DNA from: Amblyornis subalaris
Lineage: Eukaryota > Chordata > Aves > Passeriformes > Ptilonorhynchidae
Assembly (NCBI GenBank): GCA_018881555.1
Contig: JACAXG010000050.1
Coordinates: 1,984,001-2,048,000 of the forward strand
DNA length: 64,000 nucleotides
Reading direction: 5' to 3'
The translations under genes and the position numbers were made by a program. Positions 49,990-62,900 of this stretch are shown here, one piece after another. Each line of letters starts with the position of its first letter. Within the stretch, counting starts at the first letter, position 1. The notes beneath the pieces were generated by a model that worked only from the letters and a program-made list of their open reading frames with translations, did not search any database and was not told the origin of the DNA.

Positions 49990-51202
49990 AGTACCTCACA
50001 AGCAAGTCCTGTCTGACCAACCTGGCGGCCTACTTTGATGGAGTGACTACATCGGTGGACAAGGGAAGCGCATGACACATGTAATTGATCTAGACATAAA
50101 GCCTTTGACATGACCCTTTACAACATCGTTCTCTCTAAAGTGGAGATATATGGACTTGATAGGTGGTCTGTTTGGTGGATGAGGAGTAGGTTGCACAGCT
50201 GCATCCAGAGAGTAGTGGCCAATGACTCAGAATCCCAACAGGCATTCCTGAGGAGTGGTGTCCCTTACAGGTCCATACCAGGACCAGTGTTATTTAATTT
50301 TTTCATTAATGACATAGAGGGATCGAGTGCACCCTCAGCAAATTTGCAGATGACACCAAGTTGAGCAGTGCAAATGACACACCTGAAGAATGCAATGCCA
50401 TTCAGAGGGACCTGGACAATCTTGAGAAGTGAATCCCATGCAGTTAACAAGACCAAGTGCAAGGTACCTCATCGGAGTCAGGGCAGCCCCCAGTACCAAC
50501 ACAGGCTGGGAGATGAACAGATTGAGACACCCTGCTGAGAAGGACTTGGGGGTGCTGGAGGATGAGAGGCTGGACACGAGCCAGCAATGTGCACTCACAG
50601 CCCAGAGAGCCAATTGTATCCTGGGCTGCATCCAAAGCAGCATGGCCAGCAGGGCAAGGGAGCTGATTCTGCTCTTGTGAGACCCCACCTGGAGTGCTGC
50701 GCTCAGCTCTGGGGCCCCCAACATAAGGAGGACATGAATTTATAGGAGAGGGTCCAGAGGAGGGCCATGAAAGTGATCGGAGGGCTTGAGCACCTCTCCT
50801 ATGAAGACAGGCTGACAGAGTTTGGGTTGTTCAGCCTGGAGAAGAAAGGCTTTGGGGAGACCTTATTGCAGTCTTTCAGTACATGAAGGGGGCCTTGAAA
50901 GATGGGGACAAATATTTAGCAGGGCCTATTGCAATAGGACAAGAGTTAATGTTTTAAACTGAAGGAGGGTAGATTTAGATTAGATAGAAGGAAGGTTTAT
51001 ACAATGAGAATGGTGAAACAGTGGAACAGGTTGCCCAGACTGGTGGTAAATGCCNCCTCCCTGGGAACATTCAAGATTAGGTTTGATGATGCTCTGAGAA
51101 ACCCGATCTAGTTGAAGATGTCCTTGCACATTGCAAGGGGGTTGAACTGGATGATCTTTAAGTGTCCCTTCCATCCCAAACTATTCTATGATTATATGAC
51201 TA
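49990..51202 (+). mobile_element. CR1 LINE, 5'-truncated, about 1.2 kb
   Basis: The plus strand starts in the CR1 reverse transcriptase at AAGTCCTGTCTGACCAACCT. It runs through the C-terminal coding part and the phrases GCACCTCTCCTATGAAGACA (50790), TTCAGCCTGGAGAAGAAAGG (50830) and GTTGAACTGGATGATCTTTA (51141), and ends with CCCAAACTATTCTATGATTA at about 51175-51194. The terminal short repeat is readable (TTCTATGATTATATGA). It is younger-looking than the copies at 5.6 and 22 kb but frameshifted. It is the opposite-strand counterpart of the 9.15-10.5 kb copy and covers nearly the same part of the element. Confidence 0.94.
49998..50460 (+). pseudogene. CR1 reverse-transcriptase pseudogene, frameshifted
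   Basis: The piece encodes the palm region. It has LTNLAAYFDGVTTSVDKG, then a damaged motif A with in-frame stops at about 50070-50120. [20 protein letters not shown] follows at about 50259-50318. A short deletion after that changes frame, so the catalytic Phe-Ala-Asp-Asp codons are intact at 50343-50354 but lie in a different frame from the upstream part. The final segment [11 protein letters not shown] is then cut by a stop. The family's enzyme copies RNA into DNA at the insertion site; this copy is dead. Confidence 0.88.
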
Positions 51203-51930
51203 TAATAACAATATTTTTCAAGTAACAATTTTGACAAAAGACCTTAACAGACTTTTTTGTCCAAAGAATTTGTTTATCCCACAACAGCTTCTAATTTCAG
51301 CAAAAGCTCTGCTCTTAAAAGAAGAATGGGAAATACAGTGGAGATTAAAAACAACAACAAAAAAAACAGGTAAGGGAAAAAAACCACAAACAAACAAAAA
51401 CTTTCTTGGTTTTGTAAAAACATTTGTAAGTTTTACTTTGCTAAATTTTGACAACATGCACTGATACTCCTTGGGTATTTCTATCTAGATTTGGATCTCT
51501 ATTTTAGATTCTAAAACAAAACCTAGATATTTGAAATTAATAGACTTAGATGTGAAATCTCATTAGTACCTTGATTCTGTCAATTACAGTATTCCTAATG
51601 TAAGCCTTCTCATTAATACCCAGTGTTAGACATTAAAGCTTCCTGCCACTTTAAGTTACAATTTTATTGTTACAGATGGCACACATCATTGATTCCATAC
51701 CTAATAATTCTCAGGTTAACAATCATCAACTAGATTAGCTTGGGAAGAACAATAATCATCAGAGTGATGGAATTTTTTATCAACATAGTCACTCATGGCT
51801 TTTTAAAGGCATATAGCATACATTGTTGATCTCAATGGTGTGGAAGACACTGGAGATATGTATAAAAGACCAATGATCCATTGGGTTATAAATTTTTTGG
51901 AACTAGTCCAACACAAGCTATCACAGTTTT
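51203..51930. other. Unique AT-rich spacer
   Basis: No gene is seen. It contains an A-rich/A-C-rich patch (51346-51412). From 51520 to 51760 it has many homeobox-like words (CATTAAT, CAATCATCAACTAG, ATAATCATCAG) that might belong to conserved non-coding DNA. Confidence 0.55.
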
Positions 51931-52615
51931 TTGTGTTAATTTAGCATACTTTATTAATAATTCTTTGTAGGCTATAACTTATATATCATTACAGAGAACA
52001 ATCAGACTCAAAGTCATTCCAGCTCACACAAACAACTGTGGCGATGCACGTACATCACCAAACAATNCAGATTTCTAGCTTGATAATTGGTCATGTCCCA
52101 CGGACTATCTGTGTCTCTAGGAAGAGAGTATTCACTCAGACACAACTAAGGTGATGTTGTGGGGACTTACTTCAGCTTTTCCTTCCAAGGGGTAATATGA
52201 ATGAGACAGCACCACTTAACGTCACACTCTGCCAGGACTAGCTCCCCTATTAGAGAAGTTGACTACTGCTGTCTGTCATACCCTCGCCATTATGCCATAA
52301 ACCACTACTCTGGTGGGCTGTGACTTAATCTTCTCTCTATTTAAGGTTATAAACTGAACTTCTCCCCTTCTGTCCACACCCAGTGCTCACATAAGTATGT
52401 CTGGGAGTGGTAGGGGTGCCNTATATAGTCCAGGAGAGACCAGTGCATGACAGGAACACCATCTAGGGGATTAATGTGAACGCTGTGAACTTGAGGCACT
52501 CTGAACCTCTTTATTCTGTAAGTCAGAGATCAATCTCTAACCAATGATTCATTATTGTAGGTTCAACTTGTGATTTCCTATTTCATCATACAACTTTCTA
52601 ACACTAACCTGTGCA
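51931..52615 (-). mobile_element. Candidate solo LTR, unrecognised family
   Basis: The block is richer in G, C and CpG than both flanks and has LTR-like landmarks on the minus strand. A TATATA word is at 52427-52422, and AATAAA at 51955-51950 lies about 20 bases before a possible ...AACACA end. The left and right edges are each adjacent to GTTTT (51926-51930 and 52616-52620), which could be a target-site duplication, although one extra T at the left edge makes it imperfect. No retroviral coding remnants adjoin it. It could equally be a unique GC-richer segment. Boundaries are inferred. Confidence 0.3.
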
Positions 52616-55600
52616 GTTTTGATGCTGTTGCACTAGAGCCTGATAGTGCTAAACTGTAACCTTACTACAAAGTTTATTTTAAACTAAATCTGCATCTGTT
52701 TTTCTTACCTCTCGTTTGTGTTTCATTTTTTATTTCCTTTTCCAGTTTAGTGTAATCAACATATTTTATAAACATGTGGCATTTTTTCCACAAGAAATAA
52801 CTAATGAAACCATTCACTCAGCATAAGTAGGGGTACCAACAACTGCAGTTGCCCTCAATAGAACCTGCTTCCTACAATCAGTGCACTGTCATTGATNGTT
52901 CAGTAGTTTTCAATTACTGCCTGTCAGTTTTTCATCCATCAAAGGGTATTTAAGTCAATTGGAATTATATTTTCAAGTGCTATTTCATATGATCTCATAG
53001 CAAATGAAATTGTTTTTAATCTAGATAATTTTGCTTCCTAACCACAATAATGTGATCCAGTGAAAGAATGTAACGAAATAGAGGCCATTGCTTTTCCTCT
53101 GGGTGGTTCTCCTAGCTTGCTGGTGACTGAACAAATGAATTCATTTCAAGCTTATAACTTCTTCATACTAAGGACTGACCTTAAATTTCTGGAAAGAACA
53201 TTATACATAATATAGTATTTGGTAATTTTTGACTTCTCAGCTTTCAGTTACTTCTTATATTATCCAAACACAAGACTGCCACATTAATTTTATTGAAATG
53301 TTTAATTTTGTTAAAACCGTGCAAGAGTCCACAAAATTTTAACAGTAAGTCCACCCATTCAACCCAAATTTATTTCCAATGATTTGGTCTTATAATTATA
53401 GGAGTATGTAATACCTGTAAACCTTGTTCCATGCAAAGAATTTATACCAGTCCTAAAACAGACATCAAGCATGGAAAATTCCAAACCAGAAATTTAAGTC
53501 TGGTAAAACTATAAGCTACAGGAAGCAGAATTTAATGATGGAAAGCATTAGCCAACCTTATTTCCCTGCTAGCTTGCCTAAAATTATTCTGTCAGAAGCA
53601 ATTTGCCTATTCTTCTTCAAGACATATGCTTTAGGGAAGAAGGAACAATTATTTTATAAAATGCAATAACACCAGACCATATTTTGTGAGAGGATGTGAT
53701 TACACTGTTTTAGAAGCATTGCAACATAGTCAGAGACAATTACCTAAAGTCAAATTTGGCCTGAACATCAGCAGTTGTCACTTCTGAAAAAACCTTATAA
53801 AAGCTGAAATAAAATGTCAAAACTCCAAGTGATCAAACCTCAGATCTATAACTTTTCTAAGAGAAAAAAACTTACGCAATATTCTCTTAATGCAATCATT
53901 TACCCCCCCTAGCCTTCACCAACCTGTTCTACGAATTGTCTCAAGCTCCTGATAGATCCACCAACCAAGCACTGACCAGCCTTCTCTGTGCCTCGTCCTT
54001 TAGCATGGTGAAAGAAGACAACACAACACTATGGCTATATGATATTTTTCTGTAATGTTAACACTGACCAGCATATTCAAAGAGCAGTCATCTGACCAGT
54101 AAATGAAAAAATAGAGCAATAAATCTGCCTTGTGTACTAGGCAGGCATACAAATATCTCACAAAAGAAAGTGGCTTGTAACACCATGTTCTTTTATCACT
54201 ATTTAGAAGAGAAAAAATGTGCCATGGCGAATGTGTGGCAATGCCCATCTAACCTCTTGAGCTGCCCAGCTCCTCCCTCATTTTGGATTCCTGTAAGCCA
54301 TAGTTCTGGATACTAAAAAAAGTGTTTTATTTTGTAACTCCTCTTGCCCTGCCCTGGCACAGTGCCATTTAAGCACATTTCTTTGAAACCGTTCCCATTG
54401 TCCGAGTCTGTTCTTTTTCTGAAAGTGCTCCTGAGTAGAATATTTTGGCTTGGAGACAGGTATGCATCTGCTCTTCCCCTGCAGTTATCCCTATTTATAA
54501 CACAGGTGTTAGCAGCTGTGCTCTTGGAGTCATCAGCCACAGCTACCTGAAATAATGTGCAGGTCTGAAAAAATATTGCTTCAGTGAATTTGCTGGAAAG
54601 AGGAGACTGATGGTAGGGTGGACACTCAGCACAAGTGCTTTATTTCAGACTTGCCCTGTTTTACCTACTAATTCTTCTTTCTTGCAAACTGTCTCCAGGG
54701 AGGAATAAAATGCAAATCTTTTTTTCTATAGGCTGCAGATGACACTGCAACAGGAAAGAAAATTTCCTATCATGATTGAGTACCATAATTGGAATGATCT
54801 CTGGAAGTTTATTCATTTACATGACACAAACTAATAAATTCATTTAACTTGTAAAAGGCCCACCTACCTGAAAAAAAAAAAATTAAAAGATCCAATAACT
54901 GGCTTCAGGTTAGCTAAATCTACAACTTCCTTTTACATAAATAAGTTCTATGTATAGTAGAAGTCTAATTAAAACCTAATATGTTTTTTAATTTGTTAGT
55001 GAAATACAAGTATTTACAGTACTTAGAAAATCTAATGGATTTATAACTTGCTGTTAAATGATCACTTGGTGATCCATCTCCAGGTATACCAGTTCTCTTA
55101 AAATGCTGGATGTTAGATTTAAGGTCTATAAGGGAAATGCTTAAATACTAGTATAAAAATGTCTGTAATAAAATCAGAGGNTCTGAATTTCATGGTAGTT
55201 TAATGCTGCCTCCAAAGTAATGGAAAAGCCATTTTCTAGCACTTGCTTCAAGGACTCCACTAATAACATTTTTCACAAAGGACCTATCTTTTTTTAAAAT
55301 AATATATTGTGAAGTTATTCTAAAGCATTTAAAATCATGCAACTAAATTTGATCAAAACTTCTCAGCCTTTTAATTTTGCTTAATGAAAGATTTTTTAAA
55401 AACTATTTTTGTTCATAATTTCTGTTGCAACTTGACATGCAGTTCAACAAGAAGAATAGAATTACCAAGTTATTACTTTAATATCACCTATGACTCTTCT
55501 GTACTGCTTACTCTGCCAATCTATCACCATGATCCAGCTTAAAAATACATTTCTGGTCAAAGTTGAAGACTTATCTGGTGGCTTCAAACAAATCACTGCC

Positions 55601-56976
55601 ATCTAACCCTCACTGCAAAAAACATTTGATGCTTAGCTATTGCAAAGAAATAAAGGGGGGTTGCATAGTGACAAAATATGCTGACAAAGCTCTGTGTGAA
55701 AACACACACAAATACTCAGTGCTTGTCTGGAATATAGACAGAAGGAAAGCAAGCATTATATCAACGTGCAGCAACTCTTGTCAGCAGCAATATGTACATC
55801 CTGATAGCTCTGCATAGAAGGTACAGCCCACTCCCCACCGTATCACTGAAAGAGTCATGTGGTAACTACATAAGAGGCTGTTCACTTCCAGCAGCCAATT
55901 AACTAAACCAAGTTTTATTTTGGAGACAGCAATGAAGATTACACTGAATGAATTAAAAAAAAATGTAGACTGGAAATATAATTAAAGGGATTCTTCAGCA
56001 AAGGCTGACTCTCATTTTTCAAGAGACAGCAATTTCTTTTAACTTCTAGCGTTGAATACATAAATTTATTTCAAGACCAACCCATGAGGCCTGAATCTAA
56101 TCAAGATTTAAAGTCTTTGGGCCTGAGGACTATGCTTTCTCAAAAAGGTAAAATTATTCACAAGCTACCCTAACTGCTTTCAGAGACAAGAGATCCAGAC
56201 TGTCTTCCAGGAATTTCAATTGAAGTTTTAGGGCCTTTGGATCTTCCTCATTCAATCTAGCTAAAGCATAGTAAAGGCACCTTCAAATGTAGTCTTCCAA
56301 ATCAAAGCCTTATATCATTGGACCTAAAGGATAAAATTGCAGAAGCCTACAATTGCCTGCCTTCTGCCAAGTGAACTCTNTCCACTTGAGCTTCCTTTCC
56401 TTCAACCCACAGGGGAGTGTTCCCATGACAAAAGAAAGAGGTGCAGCTTTTCTCTTTCTCTGGGGTACCAGCACATCCACTCTCTGCATATTTCTAGCTC
56501 CTTTAGTCAGAGAGAGTTAAAGAGAAAAAATATCCTGATGTCTCTTGAGATACCAAAAGGTAAGTTTCCTTTAAACTTCTCTGCTTGTTTATCTGGCAGA
56601 TTGAACTCCAAATAATTGCCATATAAACTAGCTAAAAAACCCTCAAAATATTAAAATCTATCTTGAGAAGAAAATAAACATTGATAAAGNATTACAGAAT
56701 TATCTTGTGATTATTTCTTAATTCTGTGTAATTCCTTAAGATGCATTTAGTTTTATTTTTTCCTTCATATACTTCAGTAGCAAAACCATGAAATTATATG
56801 AGCAAGTGTTCTGATTTCCAGCATGTACATTTCTCCTAGTTTCCCCTAAAGTTCAGAAGTACTCAAGCATGCTATCGTTTCTACAGATGTAGTCAGTCAT
56901 AATCATGGTATTTTCAAAAATTACCTCTCCATTTAAATGAATGGAATATGTAATAACATATATTTGTAATCTCTAG

Positions 56977-56992
56977 ATCTATCTATCTATCT
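56977..56992. repeat. (ATCT)n microsatellite
   Basis: Four perfect ATCT units. It is short, but of the tetranucleotide type that is often polymorphic in vertebrates. Confidence 0.85.
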
Positions 56993-58535
56993 TCGAATAT
57001 ATTTTGTTAGCCACATTTTCAATAAAGAGGTGAACCAGAGGTCATGTTGTCAGTACTAGAATTATGTGAAGAANATGAGAAAAGAACCTCCCAAAATTTC
57101 TTATGGAATATAAATACACATGAACTGATTAAAAAAAAGTCATAGAATTTACTAGTTTTGCTCACAAATAGAAAAATCACTGCTATTTTATTTCTTCATG
57201 ACAAAGCATACTGATACAATACAAAGGCTAAAATGTTATTTACCTGCACTGCCTTTGGCAATATTAGCTTCAAGTATACACGAGTTTTTAGCTTNGAGGG
57301 TAACATACATGTTCCACACAGGATACTGGTCTGAATTACGTAGGCACAGCATGGATACCTTTAAACTTAGGGCTTTTGAGGGCTGTGTTTAGAATACAGA
57401 TTTATCCTCCACATGCAATTAACTACATTTACATGGCAGTCCTGCAAAATTCCTTACTCTCCTGATTAATAAGAGATTAAAAGCCCTGAGCCTGTGTTTC
57501 CAACATTATCAAAGAGGAAAGTAACATGTTCCTAAAGTTTTTATGCTTGTAGGCAGATGAAATGTTAAGGAATTAACTATGGATACAAAACAGATTTACA
57601 TATAGATGTTAGACAGGTACAGCAAGCCCATACACCCAGGCCTTCAGCATAACTATACATTGCAAAAGATAAATCGGAGAACAAGCATTTCCCTGGTTGC
57701 ACCCCCAGCACTGTTAGAATATCCCTCCTGCCTGGCTACAAGTCCTAAATATTTAAACTGCTCTGGCAGATCCATTATTTTCTCACTAATTCAGAATTTG
57801 GTGGCTAATGAGGCACTAGAGGCAGGGAAAGGTCTGAGATGAATTGTCAGTCATATTTGTGGTGTTACTCTTTGGTAGCATTTTGATAAAGAAACTTTTT
57901 TATTACTGTGAGATCAGTTTAGCTCAGTATCTGACCTTTAAGGGGAAGGTATTTTGATACATAATATTAAAAAAATCCCAAACCACACACAGAGAAAACT
58001 TTTTATTTTATTAAGGCTGACATTACTAGTGTTTTCTATTTAACATATTACCCTAAGACAAGAGGAAATTTCCCTGGCATCTAAGTGGTCACAGTAATGA
58101 CGATGTGTTGTCTGACAGTAATGACATTTTTGAATTGGGCAGAGCAAGAGCTGAACAACCATAGTATTTCCTGCAAACAGCGGGTGCTCACACGGCTCTG
58201 TAGGCAGCCAGGGCTGGTAGTAATTGCAAATACAACCAGTGATGTTCTGTGCTTACTTATTTTGAGGAAACTCTAAAAGCAAGTGCTGTATTAAAGAATC
58301 CATGAATACTGACTGTACAAATGTTTTGATATACCACACTAACACAACAATTAGTTCTTTCAGGCCTGAACAGACAGCCTGTAGCTCCAGTCACAGAAAG
58401 GCACAGCCTTGTCAAAGCTTGCCCTCGACCTNAGTGGAAGTCACAGACTGAAATGTGCGACACGAGGGAAGTAACCAGCAACAAGCACGGGAGCACACTC
58501 TGCCTCGCTCCCCACACCCCCTGCCAAAGCACACT

Positions 58536-58561
58536 TCTCCAGGCAGAGGTGTGCCTGGAGA
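58536..58561. repeat. Perfect inverted repeat, 10-bp arms, 6-nt loop
   Basis: TCTCCAGGCA is followed by the loop GAGGTG and then the exact reverse complement TGCCTGGAGA. It sits at the edge of a GC-rich patch (about 58425-58560). The core CCAGGCA/TGCCTGG palindrome recurs at about 8600-8616. Confidence 0.88.
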
Positions 58562-59823
58562 TCACAAAAATAATTTCTTCCTAAGGAAGCTACACTTGAG
58601 ACCTTTCCAAGCCACTCATATACTGAAATAACAGTGCATCATCTACCCAAACTGAACGTGCTATTAATATCTCTAAATATTATGCTTATTACCAGAGCAT
58701 GGGAAATGACTCATTTGACTAATAATGCTCCANTGCAGATCAGCTAACTGACAGCATTAGCAGTACCTAAAAAGATCATTAAAATAGCCTGAATGCTTTA
58801 ACATTTTTACAGCACACAGTGAGCAAAGAAAGAAGAAACTCCAATGCAACATAACCTAATCCAAGGAGAGAAAATATCTGGGAGTAGCAATACAAATTAG
58901 AATTTATTTTTAATGAGTATCATTGATTTTCAGACAGCACCATGAGACAATTTCTCTACATTCACTGCTCTCCAGCACTACCATACTACATTTAGAGCTG
59001 CCTTAGAATGTGAGGCAGGACTGAAAATTTCCAAATTGTCAAGTTAACAAATAATAGGGCTGATAAGGAAAAAGATATAATATCATAGGGAAAGCAATAA
59101 TTCTCAGGTTTCTTAATAAAAGATATTCCACACAAATTGCACATTATAATAATTGCTATTTTGAGAGAAAATTTCTGAGCAGAAAATTGANTTATATGAT
59201 CAGCATCATACAAAACAAATTAATCCATGGAAAATACCAACAGATTTGATAGCATTTTCAAATATTTGCTGGAAGCTGTTTATTGATGGAAGATGCACGA
59301 TTAATATAAACAAGCATTGCAACTGCAATTCATCATTAATAATACAGATGGAATGAATNAATCAATCTAGAAATTTAAAGCTTCATGCAATTGATTATTG
59401 TTTAAGAACACTAGAAATGAAACATCCTTTAATGCAAATACAACATTCAAAATAGTCTCTAGATGTGTCATGCATTCCAGCTGTCCTATGTATAGAGAAG
59501 AATCTATTTTAGTGTAGATTTATATTTTTTCCAAATCTGGTCACCAAGTTTATCCCAACTTATGCTTTCTTACACCTGCTCAAGAGTGATCCAGGGTGTC
59601 TTGAATAAAACCCTATGATATGTTAAAAAAAAGATACACCCAGAGTTCTATAACTGTTTTTTTTACTGTTTTTGTTATATTTCCTTTCAGAGAAAAAGCC
59701 TTAAACCTTTCAGTATGCACTACCAAAATTTGATTTCTTCTTAAAATGGAAGACAATATGCTCAAGCACAGCCTATTCTGGTAGTAAAACTAAAGAACTG
59801 TCTTCTGTACTGTGTCTCAAGAA

Positions 59824-59931
59824 GAAAAAAAAAACAAAACACAACAAAACAACGAACCCCAAACATCACAATCCACCCCCCAGCCCCCCCTCCAAGCCAA
59901 ACGCACCCACTCATCCCCCATCCCCCACCAC
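59824..59931. repeat. A/C-only low-complexity tract, G-run-rich on the minus strand
   Basis: After an A10 run come about 95 bp with almost no G or T and C runs of 4, 6, 7, 3, 5 and 5 (59857-59860, 59876-59881, 59884-59890, 59906-59908, 59915-59919, 59922-59926). The minus strand therefore has six G runs of three or more, close together in two groups. Such a strand could fold into a G-quadruplex, although the long gap between the groups weakens that. Confidence 0.8.
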
Positions 59932-62900
59932 TCTTTCAATATCTTCTGTTTGATCTAATGAAAAATAACTTTCCATTACTGTTGAGTGTTCTGTTAACTC
60001 AGTCATCATTTGTGGGTAGTCCTACAGTTTTCATTCCTGACAATGACATAAGGCAGGTAACAAAATGATGTGCCACACTGACTGCTAGCTGCATAATATA
60101 TCTTTAAAATTGACCAGATACTGTTTCACTTGACTCTGTACGTGAAATGCAGTTGGATATCACGTACCTCCCCTTGGGGATCCATAGAGATTACTAACAA
60201 CCAAAAAATTGTTGAGACATTTGTTTCATGCTTGGATGTCCCTATGAAAGCTGGAGAGATACTGCAGAAAAAAAAAGAAAAGTTATGTCTTAAGGATGTT
60301 GCCATGGTGAATTAAATTCTACATTTACATATTCACTGTGTGAGAAGACAGAATGCTGGACAAAATCAGAATGTTAACTTTCATAGATAGTTAAATGTTT
60401 GCATTTTACATTGCTGACATTCTTAGCTGAAGAGTCTGGTTCTTATTTGTAGAAGGGATGTAGATCTAAACTTCTTAGCTGTGGATCCAAGCAGGAGCTG
60501 TATTTTGAACCAAACAGTACCCACAGCAGCATGATCCCAGACATCTCAGATCAGGCAAACAAATNGCTATTTTAACCATAATCTATTTGCCTCAGCTCTA
60601 GACTTCCTACTGCTCATAAATGTTTTTTATGTTTTTTTTGTGATAAAACTCCAGAAAAACTAATCTATAAATGAGGATAATGATATCAATTTTTAATATC
60701 ATATGTGTAATGATAAAACAACTTAGAATATTCATAAGGATATAAGTTTTTCTATTTGAATAGGATCTGAATAATGTGCAAGAAAGCACGTATAGGGACT
60801 GTGCACAGAGTGAACAGGAGAGGGGAAGAAAAGATTAATTAGACACCATGAAGAAAACCTTCACAACAACATCTCCAAGCTCCTAAAAGCTGAATTTGAT
60901 AACCTTACTAAGGCTACTTTAACACTGCTTTTTTTGCATGATATTACATAATCTTGGTTTACTTATGACTTATACAATGTCTATATGCACATATACATTC
61001 CCCAACAAACACACCCTCACATTACTATTTCATACCGCATATTTTATTCTTTCTGTTTCACTTACACTTGGAATATTTTGGTTTATGCATCTGCCAGGTG
61101 CAAGATGAACAGAAGATTACAGTGGACTGCACTATCAGCATTTAAAACAAGCACATTTTCATACCACACTGCATTAGGAGTACATAGTGCAGAAGCAATG
61201 CAAATTGGTACTGTACCAACGTTCTCAGAGGAAGCCTTTACTGTCACCATTTTCTCCTCCTTCAGCTCACATTGAGCTGATGCTGCCANGGCCGCATTCG
61301 ATTCCACAAAGTAGTACAGACAGAGGCACTTACCACACCACCAGTCTTACTTATAGTCTTTGCCTGGCCTATTTGTGAATTTTTGGAAGACAGATGCTCA
61401 TTGACATGTATAAAGCCAGATATGATAAAGCTGATTTTGAAAGGGGCCTCTAGGTGTAACTATAATACAAAAAATAAATCATTTTTCCTCCGTTCTTGAT
61501 GAAGATAGGCCAGAGCTGTTGATAAATCCTCTGGGGCTTTGCATATAAAGTAATACGAATATTAAATCAATTCCCCTCCTTTACTACTATTGCTAAAAAA
61601 AAGCNCTTTTTAATGTCTTTCCCTTTAACGACAACATCAAAGAACTAAGGAAAACAAATTTTGCATTAGGAAGGCTGTGTCGAAAAACATTTCACTTCAA
61701 ACAAGGCACCACACAGAGCTGACAAGATGAGAGATTTAAACACTAATTAGCATCAATTTCTTTATTGAATTATAATTTCAAGAAAATGTTGTGTGACCCT
61801 CTGATTTAAATACTGTTTTCCCTTCAAACACATTTTTCATTGCCAAAATGGGTTCTCAGATTTATGGGCATGGATTGTATATTTTGAAAGTTTGATTCTT
61901 ACAGATTAGCCTGTTTCCACATTTATAACCAACGGCTGCAAGGACTGTATTAATCACAATATGCATATTAAAAAGCAGAACTGTTACAGAGTATACAAGG
62001 CACTGTATCTATATCACACTTCTACATGAGAAACAACTTCTTCATCCATGCTGAAGGGGCAACAGGAAAGATGTAGTCGTTACTCTCTTTTAAGGACAAG
62101 TCCCACCTGGTAGGCACACAAACATGCTCTGGACTCCAAACTTCCCCAAGAAGGCTTTACAGTAGTAACAAAACTGCACGTAAGTGGCTTCTCTTTCATA
62201 CAGACACCACAATGACCCATTTGCCTGAACGATCACATGGATGTAGAGATTTGTAAAAGCATTACAGGTTAATTCACACCTACCTCATGTAAATCCTCTC
62301 CTTTAATATTCATGTGTGAAACACATGAAACACAGATTGCATAGATGAATGAACTTAAGAAGTGGGAGCTATGAATGCTTCTTTCTGTACAGCTTTCCCA
62401 CATGTAACAAGAAAGGAGATTTACACAGGGTAGATGAAAACAGACCTAAAACAACTTCATGATAGGGGGCCATTCACTCAGTGAATGCTGAAGTCTCAAT
62501 TAATAAGGATTATAAGGTGTGTTGTGACTGAGATGCCAGAACATCAGAAAGGCACCCAGGGGACTAGCTCACCTCTGTCCTAATGAGGTTTCCTTGACAA
62601 AGATGAAATATGATGATACAGGCAGTCTATATATAATTTACAAATTCTTGGCACCATTAGGAGGTTGACACGCATTTGCTCTAAGGAGGAGTGTGTATCC
62701 GTGGGAAAGGGGACTGTAACACGTCTCTGTGGGAAGTAAGCTCAGGTGAAGTGATTATCTCCTAACATTGCTGTGCTGACCTGAGGGCGGGCAGGCTGAG
62801 CAAGCTGCCTCAGCAAGCACAGTTTGTCTAAGGCTTTGTGCAAAGGAGTGCTGAAGTGGTCNATGAAGTCACCACAGCAATAAACAAACTGAGCCCCTAA

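Larger units (their letters stand above)
52616..59820. other. Unique AT-rich non-coding DNA
   Basis: No gene or clear transposable element is recognised. Items are an A12 run at 54871-54882, an exon-like segment at 56472-56559, an (ATCT)4 repeat at 56977-56992, a GC-richer patch with a perfect hairpin at 58440-58561, and a homeobox-word-rich segment at 59220-59470. Frames are 102 codons or shorter. Confidence 0.6.

Noticed and set aside
50335..50724. Minus-strand open frame of 129 codons
   Set aside because: Antisense to the plus-strand CR1 copy. Its apparent length comes from the repeat's GC-rich coding sequence.
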